NCBI GenBank assembly: GCA_017510335.1
Contig: JAFWNM010000016.1
Coordinates: 1 to 64,000, forward strand
From: Paracoccaceae bacterium
GTDB taxonomy: Bacteria; Pseudomonadota; Alphaproteobacteria; Rhodobacterales; Rhodobacteraceae
Direction: 5' to 3'
Length of the DNA stretch: 64,000 nucleotides
The notes beneath the pieces were generated by a model that saw nothing but the letters and a program-made list of their open reading frames with translations, did no database searches and was not told the origin of the DNA. The translations under genes and the position numbers were made by a program. Shown piece after piece: positions 53,865 through 63,221 of this stretch; position 1 is the stretch's first letter; the number at the start of each line of letters is the position of its first letter.

Positions 53865-53948
53865 TGTATACATGAAACTAGAGAATATGACGCAATATGC
53901 AAGTCAAAACCGCGAGTGCGGCTGTGGTTTTCACGTTTCATGTATACA
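53865..53948. promoter_or_regulatory. Two TGTATACA operators upstream of the ligM-type gene
   Basis: TGTATACA occurs at 53865-53872 and 53941-53948, centres 76 bp apart, each within GTTTCATGTATACA (the first in reversed orientation). A candidate -35 box, TTGACT, is at 53902-53907 on the minus strand. The first site would then cover the transcription start and the second lies upstream. Confidence 0.7.
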
Positions 53949-53959
53949 GCAAGCGGGGG

Positions 53960-54691
53960 TTAGCTGGACAAAAGCGCCAGACTGGGCACCCCTTCGCGCA
54001 GTGCGGCTTCTTGCGAAAGCAGGTATTCCACGTTTCGGCGCGCTGCGCGGGCATGTTCGCGCGCTAGTGATTCGGCGCGCCCGCTTTCGCGGTGCGTGAT
54101 CGCGTCGATAATCGCGCGGTGCTGGTCTTGTGCAGATCCAAGCGTTTTTTGCAGGGCTTCTATGCGGGTGTGGTCATCCAGAAACGCCGAGGGGGAGGCG
54201 AAAGGCAATGCTGTTACCCGTGCGATTTCGCGCTGTAGAATGTCGCTGCCGCTCATTCGCGCAAGAAGCGAATGGAATTCGCTGTTAAGCGCAGAATAGG
54301 TATCCAGATCAATAAGTTGATCTAGAACAACCCGGTCAATCCCACGCAAGATTTCCTGCGCGTGGTTCAGCAGTGCCGCATCCACACCGCGTTCGGCGGC
54401 ATAGCGCGCGGCGGTTCCTTCCAGAACCCCGCGCAAATCGATTGTGTCGACAACGTCTGCCAGTTTGAAACTGCGCACTACAAACCCGCCCCCCTTGGCG
54501 CGGTCCAGCAATGTTTCTTCTGCAAGCTGCGACAGCGCCGCCCGGATGGGGGTGCGCGAAATGGCCAGTTCTTCCGCCAGCACAACTTCGAACAAGCGGG
54601 TGCCGCCGGGTAATTGCCCGCTAAGAATGCGCTGGCGCAGTGTGATTAGGGCGCGCTGGGCATGCGTTGATGTGCCGGTCTGTGCGTCCAT
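53960..54691 (-). CDS. GntR-family (FCD) regulator 2 of the aromatic island
   Basis: A 243-residue FadR-type regulator, paralogous to the one at 32249-33001. The wing segments LRQRILSGQLPGGTRLFEVV and LAEELAISRTPIRAALSQLA, then GGFVVRSFKLADVVDTIDLR GVLEGT, are nearly the same in both. Its FCD domain has the NSEFHSLLARM and QDQHRAIIDAI histidines. It lies upstream of ligM in the same direction, with operators on both sides, so it probably represses the lig cluster and itself. Confidence 0.88.
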   Translation of the reverse strand: MDAQTGTSTHAQRALITLRQRILSGQLPGGTRLFEVVLAEELAISRTPIRAALSQLAEETLLDRAKGGGFVVRSFKLADVVDTIDLRGVLEGTAARYAAERGVDAALLNHAQEILRGIDRVVLDQLIDLDTYSALNSEFHSLLARMSGSDILQREIARVTALPFASPSAFLDDHTRIEALQKTLGSAQDQHRAIIDAITHRESGRAESLAREHARAARRNVEYLLSQEAALREGVPSLALLSS

Positions 54692-54708
54692 TCCTTACAC
54701 CCCTATTG

Positions 54709-54753
54709 CGTATACATGCCTGTTCTGCTGTGCGATGCATTCATGTATACATG
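54709..54753. promoter_or_regulatory. Operators upstream of GntR regulator 2
   Basis: CGTATACA (54709-54716) is one mismatch from the island motif, and CATGTATACATG (54742-54753) is a perfect 12-bp palindrome containing TGTATACA. This arrangement suggests autoregulation. Confidence 0.6.
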
Positions 54754-54816
54754 CTGGGTGGGCCTTGGCGCAAGCGTTGATCTGGCTGGCAGGCACTGGC
54801 GCTGCCCAAGAATAAG

Positions 54817-54844
54817 CCCCTGGTGTGCTTGAACACACCAGGGG
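54817..54844 (-). terminator. Terminator of dapA
   Basis: On the minus strand a stem of 11 bp (CCCCTGGTGTG and its complement) with a 6-nt loop is followed by CTTATTCTT, about 40 bp after the dapA stop. Confidence 0.75.
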
Positions 54845-54881
54845 CAGAATATGGCAGTCTGCAAAAAGGTTCAGCCGGGTA

Positions 54882-55760
54882 TCAGTTGATAAGCCCCGCA
54901 TGGCGCATGGCCGCGTCCATCATGATCCTGGTTGCATCGGTCAGCCCCAGAAGCGGCAGGCGCACGTCCTCGCGGCAATGACCCAACCGCGACAGCCCGT
55001 ATTTTGCCCCGACCAGACCGGGTTCGGCAAAGATGGCGACATGCAACGGCATCAGCAGGTCATGGATTTCCAGCGCGCGCGCATGGTCGCCCGACAGGCT
55101 GGCTTCCTGAAACTGCGCGCACAGGCGCGGGGCAACATTGGCGGTTACCGAAATGCAGCCAATGCCGCCTTGGGCATTGAAGCCCGGTGCGGTGGCGTCT
55201 TCGCCCGAAAGCTGGATGAAATCGCGCCCGCATGTCATACGTTGCAGGCTGACACGTTCCAGCTTGCCGGTTGCATCCTTGACCCCGATGATGCGCGGCA
55301 ATTCTGCAAGGCGGCCCATGGTGTCAGGGGTCATGTCCACGACCGACCGGCCGGGAATGTTGTAGATGATGATCGGCAAGTCGCAGCAATCATGCAACGC
55401 CTTGAAATGTGCAATCAGCCCTTCTTGCGTGGGCTTGTTATAATAGGGTGTCACGACCAGCGCAGCATCGGCGCCAACAGATTGCGCGTGCCGCATGAAG
55501 CCCATAGCCTCCAGGGTGTTGTTGGACCCGGCGCCTGCGATGACGGGCACGCGCCCTGCAGTGGCCTTGACCACTTCTTCAATGACAAGCTTGTGTTCGT
55601 CATGGCTAAGGGTGGGGCTTTCGCCCGTGGTGCCCACAGGAACCAGCCCGTGCGACCCTTCGGAGATTTGCCAGTCAACCAGCGCATGCAGCGCGTCAAG
55701 GTCAAGCGCGCCGTCCTTCAGCGGTGTGACCAGTGCCGGAATGGAGCCTCTGATCTGCAT
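54882..55760 (-). CDS. dapA: 4-hydroxy-tetrahydrodipicolinate synthase
   Basis: Class I aldolase that condenses pyruvate with aspartate semialdehyde in lysine and diaminopimelate synthesis. Residues fit genuine DapA: Thr44-Thr45 in [10 protein letters not shown], Tyr133 in IIYNIPGRS, and the Schiff-base Lys161 in IIGVKDATG. The 292-residue length and the strong site AAGGAGG before ATG 55760 settle the start. The place next to a cell-wall lytic enzyme fits the core peptidoglycan role, so it is read as housekeeping, not as part of the aromatic pathway. Confidence 0.95.
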   Translation of the reverse strand: MQIRGSIPALVTPLKDGALDLDALHALVDWQISEGSHGLVPVGTTGESPTLSHDEHKLVIEEVVKATAGRVPVIAGAGSNNTLEAMGFMRHAQSVGADAALVVTPYYNKPTQEGLIAHFKALHDCCDLPIIIYNIPGRSVVDMTPDTMGRLAELPRIIGVKDATGKLERVSLQRMTCGRDFIQLSGEDATAPGFNAQGGIGCISVTANVAPRLCAQFQEASLSGDHARALEIHDLLMPLHVAIFAEPGLVGAKYGLSRLGHCREDVRLPLLGLTDATRIMMDAAMRHAGLIN

Positions 55761-55890
55761 GCGCGCCTCCTTCTTTTGGTGGTATCGGGTCAAATGCCGA
55801 CACCGGCCTTTCGCAAATGTGTGTTGTGACTGTGTCACAGGCGGTTAGAACTAACGGCGGGTATTTTCAAGGTGAAAAGAGGGGCGCGAT

Positions 55891-57876
55891 ATGGTGCGAT
55901 TGGGCGGAATACGCAGGAAAACCAGTGTTTCGGCCTGGATGCTGGCCGGGTGTCTGGCGCTGGTCGGGTCCGTTGCGCAGCCACAAACCGCCCCGCCCCC
56001 ATCGAGAGAGGCGGGAATGCTGGCCCTTGCCTTGGCGCAGGCCGCATCCGGGAACTGGGCCGAGGCCCGATCCCTGGCAGAGTCCAGTGGCGATGCGGCA
56101 CAAAGTCTGATCACCTGGCAGGCCCTGCGCGACGGGCAGGGCGATTTCGCGGATTTTCGGGCGTTTCTGGACCAGCATGGCCATTGGCCACTGGTCAACA
56201 CGGTTCAACGCCATGCCGAAGCACTGCTGCAAGACCGCAGCCCAACTGAAATTCTGGCGTTTTTCGAGTCCCGCGCCCCGCTGACCGAGGAAGGGCATAT
56301 TGCCCTGATACTTGCCCTGCGTAACCTGAACCGCGTGGACGAGGCGCGCGACATGGCGCGCGACATCTGGGCATCAATGGCCCTGACCCCACAGGCAGAG
56401 GCGCAGCTGAACAGCGCGTTTGGCCCGTCCTTGCGGGCGTTGGATGAAGCGCGCGTGGACATGTTGCTTTGGGCTGGCGACCGGCAGGGCGCAGAACGCC
56501 ATCTGGCACAGTTGAACGATGAACAACGCCGTGTGGCGCGGGCGCGCATTGCCTTGCAAGAACGCGCGCAGGGCGTGGATGCGTTGGTTGCTTCCGTGCC
56601 CGATACCTTGTCCAATACCCCGGGGCTGGTGCGCGACAGGTTCGAATTCCGCATGCGGGCGGGCAACCCCGAGGGGGCAGGAGAATTGCTGCTGGCGCAA
56701 TCTCGCCACCCTGCCGGTTTGGGGCAGGCCGATGCATGGGGCGCGCGGCGCGTGTTTCTGGTGCGCACAGCCATGTCTGATGGCGCGTATCAGCGCGCCT
56801 ATGATCTGGCTACGCCGCATGGGCTGGATGACGGGCTGCATTTTGTCGATCTGGAATTCCTGGCAGGGTTCATTGCATTGGTGCATCTGGACCTGCCTGA
56901 AACCGCATTGGGCCATTTTCGTGCCCTTCGGGTGCGTGTGAACAGCCCGATCAGCCTGGGCCGCGCCGGATACTGGGAAGGACGCGCGCATGAGGCGCTG
57001 GGCGATCCCATTTCGGCGCAGGCGGCGTATGAATTCGCGGCGGAACACCAAAGCAGCTATTACGGCCAGCTGGCGGCGGACCGTCTGGGCCTGCGGCTGG
57101 ATGCCGGGTTGCTGACTGGGCCGGACTACCCGCATTGGCGAGATACGGAACTGGCACAGTCCGACCTGCTGGAAGCGGCATTGTTGCTGCGTGATGCCGG
57201 GCAATGGCATGAAGCGCGCCGTTTCGTGCTGTTTCTGGCGCGACAACTGCAAACAGAAGCGCAGCTTGGCGCCCTGGCGGATTTCATGCTGGCGCTGGGT
57301 GAACCCAATTTCGCGTTGAATGTGGCGAAAATTGCCGTTCAGTCCGAAATTGTGTTGCCGCGCGCGTATTTCCCGGTCACCGATCTGGCGCAAGCGCGGT
57401 TTGATGTGCCGATGGACCTGATCAAGGCGATTGCGCGGCGCGAAAGTGAATTTGACGCAGCCGTTGTCAGCCCCGCCGATGCGCGCGGCCTGATGCAGGT
57501 GCTGCCCGGCACAGGCCAGATGATGGCGCGCAAGCTGGGCGTGCCGTTCGCGCCAGCGGACCTGACGCGCAACCCCGAACTGAATGCGCGCCTTGGCGCG
57601 GCCTATCTGGATGAACTGCGCGCGGAATTCGGCCCTTCGCTGGCGCTGGTGGCGGCGGGGTATAACGCAGGGCCGGGCCGACCGCGCCAGTGGATCGAGC
57701 GCTTTGGCGACCCGCGCGACCCATCGGTTGATTTTGTCACATGGGTGGAAAGCGTGCCCTTCGCGGAAACGCGCAATTACATCATGCGGGTGGCTGAATC
57801 GCTGGTGGTCTATCGCAGCGTTCTGGCGGGCACGCCCCAACCCATTGGCATGGAAGCGCTTATTCGCGGCAGGTAG
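55891..57876 (+). CDS. slt: Soluble lytic transglycosylase, Slt70-like
   Basis: A 661-residue exported muramidase that cleaves peptidoglycan with 1,6-anhydro product. The N-terminal helical superhelix (about 40-490) is followed by the SLT domain with catalytic Glu518 in ARRESEFDAAVVSPADARGL and then GLMQVLP, VAAGYNAGPGRPRQWIERFG and FAETRNYIMRV. The N-terminus shows RRKTSVSAWMLAGC, which could be a lipobox (LAGC, residues 18-21), or a Sec signal ending AQ. It is divergent from dapA. Confidence 0.92.
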   Translation: MVRLGGIRRKTSVSAWMLAGCLALVGSVAQPQTAPPPSREAGMLALALAQAASGNWAEARSLAESSGDAAQSLITWQALRDGQGDFADFRAFLDQHGHWPLVNTVQRHAEALLQDRSPTEILAFFESRAPLTEEGHIALILALRNLNRVDEARDMARDIWASMALTPQAEAQLNSAFGPSLRALDEARVDMLLWAGDRQGAERHLAQLNDEQRRVARARIALQERAQGVDALVASVPDTLSNTPGLVRDRFEFRMRAGNPEGAGELLLAQSRHPAGLGQADAWGARRVFLVRTAMSDGAYQRAYDLATPHGLDDGLHFVDLEFLAGFIALVHLDLPETALGHFRALRVRVNSPISLGRAGYWEGRAHEALGDPISAQAAYEFAAEHQSSYYGQLAADRLGLRLDAGLLTGPDYPHWRDTELAQSDLLEAALLLRDAGQWHEARRFVLFLARQLQTEAQLGALADFMLALGEPNFALNVAKIAVQSEIVLPRAYFPVTDLAQARFDVPMDLIKAIARRESEFDAAVVSPADARGLMQVLPGTGQMMARKLGVPFAPADLTRNPELNARLGAAYLDELRAEFGPSLALVAAGYNAGPGRPRQWIERFGDPRDPSVDFVTWVESVPFAETRNYIMRVAESLVVYRSVLAGTPQPIGMEALIRGR

Positions 57877-57881
57877 CGCGT

Positions 57882-58502
57882 TCAGCTTACGGCGATGCCA
57901 ATTGCCACGCAGACCATCAGCACGCCTGCAACCTTATTGGTCAGGGCCAATGCCCTGCCGGATTTCAGCAGGTTGCGCACCTTGCCGATTGCCAGCGCCA
58001 TGCCCAGATTGCCCAGCATTGGGACCAGGGCCGATATGGCCAAAATGGCGGCAATATCGGCGGGGGTGATGCGTGTCAGGTCGAAGAACCCGGGCAGCAC
58101 ACCCATATAGAACAAGATCGCTTTCGGGTTGGCCAGAATAACAGTCACACCTGCCAGAAACCCTGCCATATGACCGGGGCGTGTCAGGCGGCTGTCAGCG
58201 GCAATGCGGCCATTCGCATGGCGAATCAGCTGCACGCCCATGACCAGAAACATGGCCACTGCGACCCATTTCATCATTTCCAGCAGATCGCCATAAAGCG
58301 TCAGTATCCATGACAGCCCGAATATGGCGGCAAGGGGCCAGAACAGATCTCCAAGTGCGACACCGACGGCCAGCGGGGCAGCAGATGCGGCACCGCCCGA
58401 CATGGCGCGCGCCGTCAGTGCCAGCCAGACCGGGCCGGGTGTCAGGAACAAAATGACAATCGCGCCTGCGTAAAACAGCAGTTCCACTGCAGTGATGGTC
58501 AT
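57882..58502 (-). CDS. LysE/RhtB-family exporter
   Basis: A 206-residue exporter with about six membrane segments and the family motif FLTPGPVWLALTARAMSGGA at the N-terminus, ANPKAILFYMGVLPGFFD in the middle. Such proteins export amino acids or homoserine lactones; the substrate is not shown. It overlaps the VOC gene stop by 4 bp and is convergent with slt, 5 bp away. Confidence 0.9.
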   Translation of the reverse strand: MTITAVELLFYAGAIVILFLTPGPVWLALTARAMSGGAASAAPLAVGVALGDLFWPLAAIFGLSWILTLYGDLLEMMKWVAVAMFLVMGVQLIRHANGRIAADSRLTRPGHMAGFLAGVTVILANPKAILFYMGVLPGFFDLTRITPADIAAILAISALVPMLGNLGMALAIGKVRNLLKSGRALALTNKVAGVLMVCVAIGIAVS

Positions 58503-58936
58503 GGTGTCACTGGCAGGGTCAATGTGCCATCCTCTGACAAGGGCCAGAACGGGTTATGCGCCAGTTCCCAAACATGGCCGTCAGGATCGGCATAATAGCC
58601 GGAATACCCGCCCCAGAATACGGCTTCGGGCTGTTTCAGGGCGTGCGCGCCAGCGGCCAGTGCGGCAGCGAATGCTGCATCTACATCCGAGGGGCTGTTG
58701 AAATTCTGCGCCAGTGTCATGGCGCCTGTGCCCAATGCGGCCCCTTCACGGCCCTGATCCTTCGCCAGATCGGTACGCCCGAAAAGCATCAGCGCCTGAC
58801 CATGCAGTTGGAAACAGGCCATCCCCTCGACCTCTTCGGCGGGCACCCAGCCTAGAGCCTTGTAGAAGGTTTTGGCGCGGGTGAGATCATCGACGCCAAG
58901 GGTGATAAGCGTGATGCGCTGGGGCGGGTAACTCAT
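58499..58936 (-). CDS. VOC-family protein
   Basis: A 145-residue single-domain glyoxalase-fold protein. Segments RITLITLGVDDLTRAKTFYK and GGYSGYYADPDGHVWELAHN fit VOC members that bind metals or hydrophobic antibiotics. The substrate is unknown. It overlaps recF by 4 bp, so it may be co-expressed with the recF-dnaN block by read-through. Confidence 0.82.
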   Translation of the reverse strand: MSYPPQRITLITLGVDDLTRAKTFYKALGWVPAEEVEGMACFQLHGQALMLFGRTDLAKDQGREGAALGTGAMTLAQNFNSPSDVDAAFAAALAAGAHALKQPEAVFWGGYSGYYADPDGHVWELAHNPFWPLSEDGTLTLPVTP

Positions 58937-60024
58937 GGGGAAGTTTCCTCAAGTATCGAGCGCCCGTCGCGCTCTGAGACAGTGAATTGTTGCGCGCGGG
59001 GGCCAAGATCGGCAAACAGTTCGCTGCCGGTTCCGGTCATGAAGGCCTGAACCCGCAAACTGCAGATGGCATCATAAAGCGCGGCACGGCGGCCTGCGTC
59101 AAGATGCGCGGCGACTTCGTCCAGCAATAAAAGCGGCACAGTGCCTGTTGCTGCCAGTGCGCGCGCATTCGACAGAATCAGGGAAATCAGCATGGCTTTC
59201 TGCTCTCCGGTGGAACATTGGGCGGCGTCCATGTCCTTGGTGGCCCAGACGGCGCGCAAATCGGCACGGTGGGGCCCTGTCAGGCTGCGCCCCGCTGCCA
59301 TATCTTGCCGCCTGCCATCGGACAGGGCGCGCGCCAGTGCTGCTTCATCATCGGGCGCGGCGCAATCAAGGGTCAGGTCGGCCACCGGAAAGGGGCTTGC
59401 ATGGTCGGCATGGCCTGCCAGTGTTGCAATAACAGCGCGCCGGTTCGCACTGATCCGCGCACCGGCCTGCGCCATCTGGGTTTCCAAGGCGCCATACCAC
59501 GCGCCATCGCCCACATTGTCGCGCAGCAGTCTGTTGCGTTCGCGCATGGCTTTTTCATAGGTCAACACCTGCGTTGCGTGATCGGGGTGAAAGCTTAACA
59601 CCATACGGTCCAGAAAACGCCGCCGCCCTTCGGCCCCTTCCAGCCAAAGCCTGTCCATGGCGGGGGTCAGCCAGACCATGCCCAGCAGACTGGCAAGCGC
59701 AATTTGCGGGGCAGACTTGTCATCAATGCGCACCTGCCGCGATTGTCCGGGTTCCGCCCATGTCTGAATATTGCGCGCCCCGTTTGGGGTTGAAAGTTCC
59801 GCCACTATTTTCCACCCCAGCACGTCGGGCTTGCGCGACAAGTCGTCAGGGGTGGCACGCCGCAACCCGCGACCGGGCGACAACAGCGATACGGCTTCAA
59901 GCACATTCGTTTTGCCCGCCCCGTTGGGACCGGACAGCGCGACGGGCCTGCCGTCAAAGGATAATTGCGTGCGCTTATGCGACCTGAAATGCGACAGCGT
60001 CAGCGTTTGGATGAAAACAGTCAT
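58933..60024 (-). CDS. recF: DNA replication and repair protein RecF
   Basis: SMC-like ATPase that loads RecA at single-strand gaps. Walker A GPNGAGKTNVLEAVSLL (about residues 32-49), STGEQKAMLISLIL signature and Walker B LLLLDEVAAHLD are in order. ATG 60024 (MTVFIQTLTLSHFRSHKR) gives 363 residues; upstream codons in the open frame cover the dnaN terminator and are rejected. It is the third of the dnaA-dnaN-recF set. Confidence 0.96.
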   Translation of the reverse strand: MTVFIQTLTLSHFRSHKRTQLSFDGRPVALSGPNGAGKTNVLEAVSLLSPGRGLRRATPDDLSRKPDVLGWKIVAELSTPNGARNIQTWAEPGQSRQVRIDDKSAPQIALASLLGMVWLTPAMDRLWLEGAEGRRRFLDRMVLSFHPDHATQVLTYEKAMRERNRLLRDNVGDGAWYGALETQMAQAGARISANRRAVIATLAGHADHASPFPVADLTLDCAAPDDEAALARALSDGRRQDMAAGRSLTGPHRADLRAVWATKDMDAAQCSTGEQKAMLISLILSNARALAATGTVPLLLLDEVAAHLDAGRRAALYDAICSLRVQAFMTGTGSELFADLGPRAQQFTVSERDGRSILEETSP

Positions 60025-60064
60025 TGCCCAGCGGTAAAAAGAAATGCCGGACAATTCCAGCACG

Positions 60065-60090
60065 AAAAAGCCCCGCACTGGCGGGGCTTT
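60065..60090 (-). terminator. Terminator after dnaN
   Basis: On the minus strand stem AAAGCCCCGC/GCGGGGCTTT with a 4-nt loop ends in a T5 run. It separates dnaN from recF, which may thus have its own promoter or depend on read-through. Confidence 0.85.
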
Positions 60091-60112
60091 CGGTCTGGTG
60101 GGGTGTGGGGGG

Positions 60113-61231
60113 TCATACCCGCATCGGCATGACGACATACACCGCGCTGGTGTCGTTACCTTCGCGCATCAAGGTTGGATCGCCGGACGCGTTGAACAGG
60201 AAAACGGCATTTTCACGGTCCACCTGCGATGCGATTTCCAGCAGATATTTCGCATTGAACCCGATTTCCAGCCGCTCATCGGCGTAGGCCACGATCAATT
60301 CTTCCTCGGCAGCGCCAGAATCAGGGGCGTTGACCGACAGTGTCAGTTTGTCTTCTTCCAAGGACAGCTTCACAGCGCGCGAGCGTTCTGAGGACACAGT
60401 TGCAACCCGGTCCACAGCGCGTGCAAATTCATTGGCATCCACTTCCAGACGCTTGGTGTTCTGGGTGGGAATCACGCGCGTATAATCCGGGAAGGTGCCG
60501 TCAATCACCTTGGATGTCAGCGAAATATCGGGTGTGGCGAAGCGCACTTTGGTTTCAGACACCGACACGGCAATTTGCATGTCGTCATCTTCCAGCAGCT
60601 TTTTCAATTCGCCCACAGTCTTGCGCGGGACAATCACACCGGGCATGTTTTCCGCACCGGCAGGCAGGGGGGCGTCAATCCGGGCCAGTCTATGCCCGTC
60701 AGTGGCCACACAGCGCAGCACGCGCCCGTTTTCACCTTCGGCAACATGCATATACACCCCATTCAGGTAATAGCGTGTCTCCTCGGTGGAAATTGCGAAT
60801 TTCGACTTGTCGAACAGGCGGCGCAAATCCTTGGCGACTGCAGAAAAATTGGCCGAATACTCGCTAGAGGCCATGACAGGGAAATCTTCTTTCGGCAGGG
60901 TCGCCAGCGAAAAATTCGACCGGCCCGCCGATATCTGCAACCGTCCTGTGCGCGGGTCGTCCACAAGTTCGACCAGTGCGCCATCAGGCAGCTTGCGGAT
61001 GATTTCATGCAGCATCACCGCTGAAACAGTGGTTGCGCCTGCGCGTTCTACCATGGCGGCGGCGCGGTCCATCACTTCCACATCAAGATCGGTTGCGCGG
61101 AAACTGACCTGTGCATCCTCGGCCTCGATCAGGACATTGGCCAGAATCGGAATCGTGTTGCGCCGTTCCACCACGGATTGCGCCTGAGAGACGGCCTTGA
61201 GCAAAACGGCCCGTTCGATGCTGATCTTCAT
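60113..61231 (-). CDS. dnaN: DNA polymerase III beta subunit (sliding clamp)
   Basis: A 372-residue ring-forming clamp. The opening MKISIERAVLLKAVSQAQSV with VVERRNTIPILANVLIEAED, and the C-terminal YVVMPMRV that forms the hydrophobic partner-binding pocket, are standard. Three copies of the clamp fold are expected. It lies about 104 bp after dnaA on the same strand. Confidence 0.97.
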   Translation of the reverse strand: MKISIERAVLLKAVSQAQSVVERRNTIPILANVLIEAEDAQVSFRATDLDVEVMDRAAAMVERAGATTVSAVMLHEIIRKLPDGALVELVDDPRTGRLQISAGRSNFSLATLPKEDFPVMASSEYSANFSAVAKDLRRLFDKSKFAISTEETRYYLNGVYMHVAEGENGRVLRCVATDGHRLARIDAPLPAGAENMPGVIVPRKTVGELKKLLEDDDMQIAVSVSETKVRFATPDISLTSKVIDGTFPDYTRVIPTQNTKRLEVDANEFARAVDRVATVSSERSRAVKLSLEEDKLTLSVNAPDSGAAEEELIVAYADERLEIGFNAKYLLEIASQVDRENAVFLFNASGDPTLMREGNDTSAVYVVMPMRV

Positions 61232-61335
61232 ACCCCTGTCCCTTCGCCTGTTCTTGCCCCCTGACTTATCGCTTCGGGGAAGCGTAGCCTAGTCAAAAAA
61301 CAAGGCAGGACAAGGGTTTTTATGGTGGTTTGCGT

Positions 61336-62685
61336 TCAGCTTTGCAGCAGGCGGCGCAGCAGGTCTATATCTTCGGCCATCTGGCTGTCGGAACCGCGCA
61401 TTTCTTCCACCTTGCGCACGCCGTGCAAAATGGTCGTGTGGTCCCGTCCGCCAAATCGCCGCCCGATTTCGGGCAAACTGCGCGATGTCAGTTCCTTGGC
61501 CAGATACATGGCAATCTGGCGGGGGCGGGCAATGGTGCGGGTGCGTTTGGGTCCAAGCATGTCCGACAAGCGAATGTTGAAATGCTCGGCCACTTTGCGC
61601 TGGATTTCCTCAACGGTGACGCGCCGATCCGACGTGCGCAGGATATCCGACAGGCAATCTTGCACCATATCCATGGTGATTTCCTGACCGATCAGGCTGG
61701 AAAACGCAAAAAGCCGCTGAAGCGCCCCTTCCAGAACACGCACGTTGGTGGTGATGCGATGCGCCAGAAATTCGATTACCCCGTCACCAATACGCACTGG
61801 CCCGTAGGTCTGGGCGAACAGTGCCGCTTTCTGCTGCAATATGCCAAGACGCAGTTCATAATCGGTGGGGTGCAGGTCCACGACCAGACCCCATTGCATG
61901 CGCGATGAAATGCGGTCTTCAAGTTCCTTGATTTCGCCAGGGGCGCGGTCGGCCGAAATGACGATTTGCTTGTTCTGGTCAACAAGCGCGTTGAACGTAT
62001 GGAAAAATTCTTCCTGTGTGCTGTCCTTGCCCGCAATGAACTGGACATCATCAACCATCAGCACATCAACTGACCGGAACAGATTCTTGAAATCCATGAT
62101 CTGGCGGTCGCGCAGCGCTTGCACAAACCGATACATGAATTGTTCCGCCGACAGATACAGCACCTGCAGGTCGGGGCGTTTTTCATGCAATTCCCATGCG
62201 ATGGCGTGCATCAGGTGGGTTTTGCCCAAACCTACCCCACCATACAGAAACAGCGGGTTGAAGGTGACGTCGCCGCCATCAGCCACGCGCCGTGCTGCGG
62301 CATGTGCCAACTCGTTCGGTTTTCCGACAACGAAATTGTCAAAATTGAACTTGCCGTCCAGCGGCGCACCCTGAAGGTTGTTGTCGCGTAATGCGGGGGC
62401 GTCGGCAGGGCGTGCTGCCGGTGTTGCCGGTGCTTTGCGCGGTTGGGTGCCCACATTGAATTCAATGCGCGCAATGGCCGGGTTGTCAGACCGCAAGCGC
62501 TGGAAAATCTGGTCCTGATAGTTGCGCTTCACCCAGTCGCCAACAAAACGCGATGGGGCGCGGAATTCCACAACGCCGCCTTGCAGGCTGACGCATTCCA
62601 GCGGTTCTATCCAGCTTTTGTGATTATTTTCGCCAATCTCTGACCGCAGTTCCGCTGAAACCCGTGCCCAGTGTTCTGTTATCAT
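61336..62685 (-). CDS. dnaA: Chromosomal replication initiator DnaA
   Basis: AAA+ initiator of 449 residues. Domain I at the N-terminus is followed by a Pro/Ala-rich linker near 100. Then come Walker A LYGGVGLGKTHLM, Walker B DVLMVDDVQFIAGK, and domain IV with the DNA-binding signature GGRDHTTILHGVRKVEEM. ATG 62685 (MITEHWARVSAELRS) is chosen; an ATG at 62727 or 62721 would add an unusual leader. It is followed by dnaN in the usual order. Confidence 0.97.
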   Translation of the reverse strand: MITEHWARVSAELRSEIGENNHKSWIEPLECVSLQGGVVEFRAPSRFVGDWVKRNYQDQIFQRLRSDNPAIARIEFNVGTQPRKAPATPAARPADAPALRDNNLQGAPLDGKFNFDNFVVGKPNELAHAAARRVADGGDVTFNPLFLYGGVGLGKTHLMHAIAWELHEKRPDLQVLYLSAEQFMYRFVQALRDRQIMDFKNLFRSVDVLMVDDVQFIAGKDSTQEEFFHTFNALVDQNKQIVISADRAPGEIKELEDRISSRMQWGLVVDLHPTDYELRLGILQQKAALFAQTYGPVRIGDGVIEFLAHRITTNVRVLEGALQRLFAFSSLIGQEITMDMVQDCLSDILRTSDRRVTVEEIQRKVAEHFNIRLSDMLGPKRTRTIARPRQIAMYLAKELTSRSLPEIGRRFGGRDHTTILHGVRKVEEMRGSDSQMAEDIDLLRRLLQS

Positions 62686-63167
62686 TACGCCCCAGCCCGC
62701 ATTCTCGTTTATCCCGTTCATCAGCACACATCACAACAAACCAAGCACGTCGCCATCGACAGCCGGCCACGACACAGCACAAATGCAGCTCCATGGCGTT
62801 TCGCCCCTGCTGCGCGTTTTCACATGGTCGGGAGGGGTCAGGACCTAAGCCAAAGCGCAACTGCGGGCTTGGTTCTGAAACATCGTAAACAAAATATATG
62901 CCCGACATTTGTCGGCCACCACATCGTAACGTCCCCCCCAGGACAGATTCTTTACATGTCGGCATGCATAGCAATCTGGCCGTGCGGTCCGCAACCGAAC
63001 ATCGCGCTTGACAGCGTTTCGGTTGCAAAGAATCGAAGCCTGTCTGTTTATGGTCACGCTGGTGTCGTTTCGCATATGCTGTCAGGTGACAGGCACACCC
63101 GGACACCGGGTTTGTTAAGGGCTGGTCTGGCGCGAACAGGTGGCAGCGATGTGCCAGCCCTGCGCCA
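62686..63167. promoter_or_regulatory. dnaA upstream region, gene-free
   Basis: About 480 bp without a convincing gene. It holds a direct repeat ACATCGTAA at 62880-62888 and 62921-62929 (41 bp apart), a CCGACA/TGTCGG dyad at 62902-62915, and GATTC or GAATC sites near 62945 and 63032 that could be CcrM methylation sites. No cluster of DnaA boxes was seen, so it is probably the dnaA promoter and not oriC. Confidence 0.5.
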
Positions 63168-63169
63168 AT

Positions 63170-63199
63170 AAAAAAAGGCGCAAGTCATGCGCCCTTTTT
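63170..63199. terminator. Terminator of rpsT, bidirectional
   Basis: GGCGCA and TGCGCC enclose a 5-nt loop, with A-rich sequence before and CTTTTTAT after. It ends rpsT, whose stop is at 63222, on the minus strand. Confidence 0.9.
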
Positions 63200-63221
63200 A
63201 TAGTTTTGGATATGTGGGCGT

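Noticed and set aside
51745-54099. 784-residue plus-strand frame across ligM and the hydrolase
   Set aside because: Runs antisense over four well-supported genes; composition is that of complementary GC-rich coding DNA.
54882-55760. DapA-family enzyme as a KDG or aromatic aldolase
   Set aside because: Residues and the neighbouring slt gene match true dihydrodipicolinate synthase.
56374-57840. 488-residue minus-strand frame opposite slt
   Set aside because: Shadow of the lytic transglycosylase gene.
62686-63221. oriC between dnaA and rpsT
   Set aside because: No cluster of DnaA boxes (TTATCCACA-like) was found; in many alphaproteobacteria the origin is not at dnaA.
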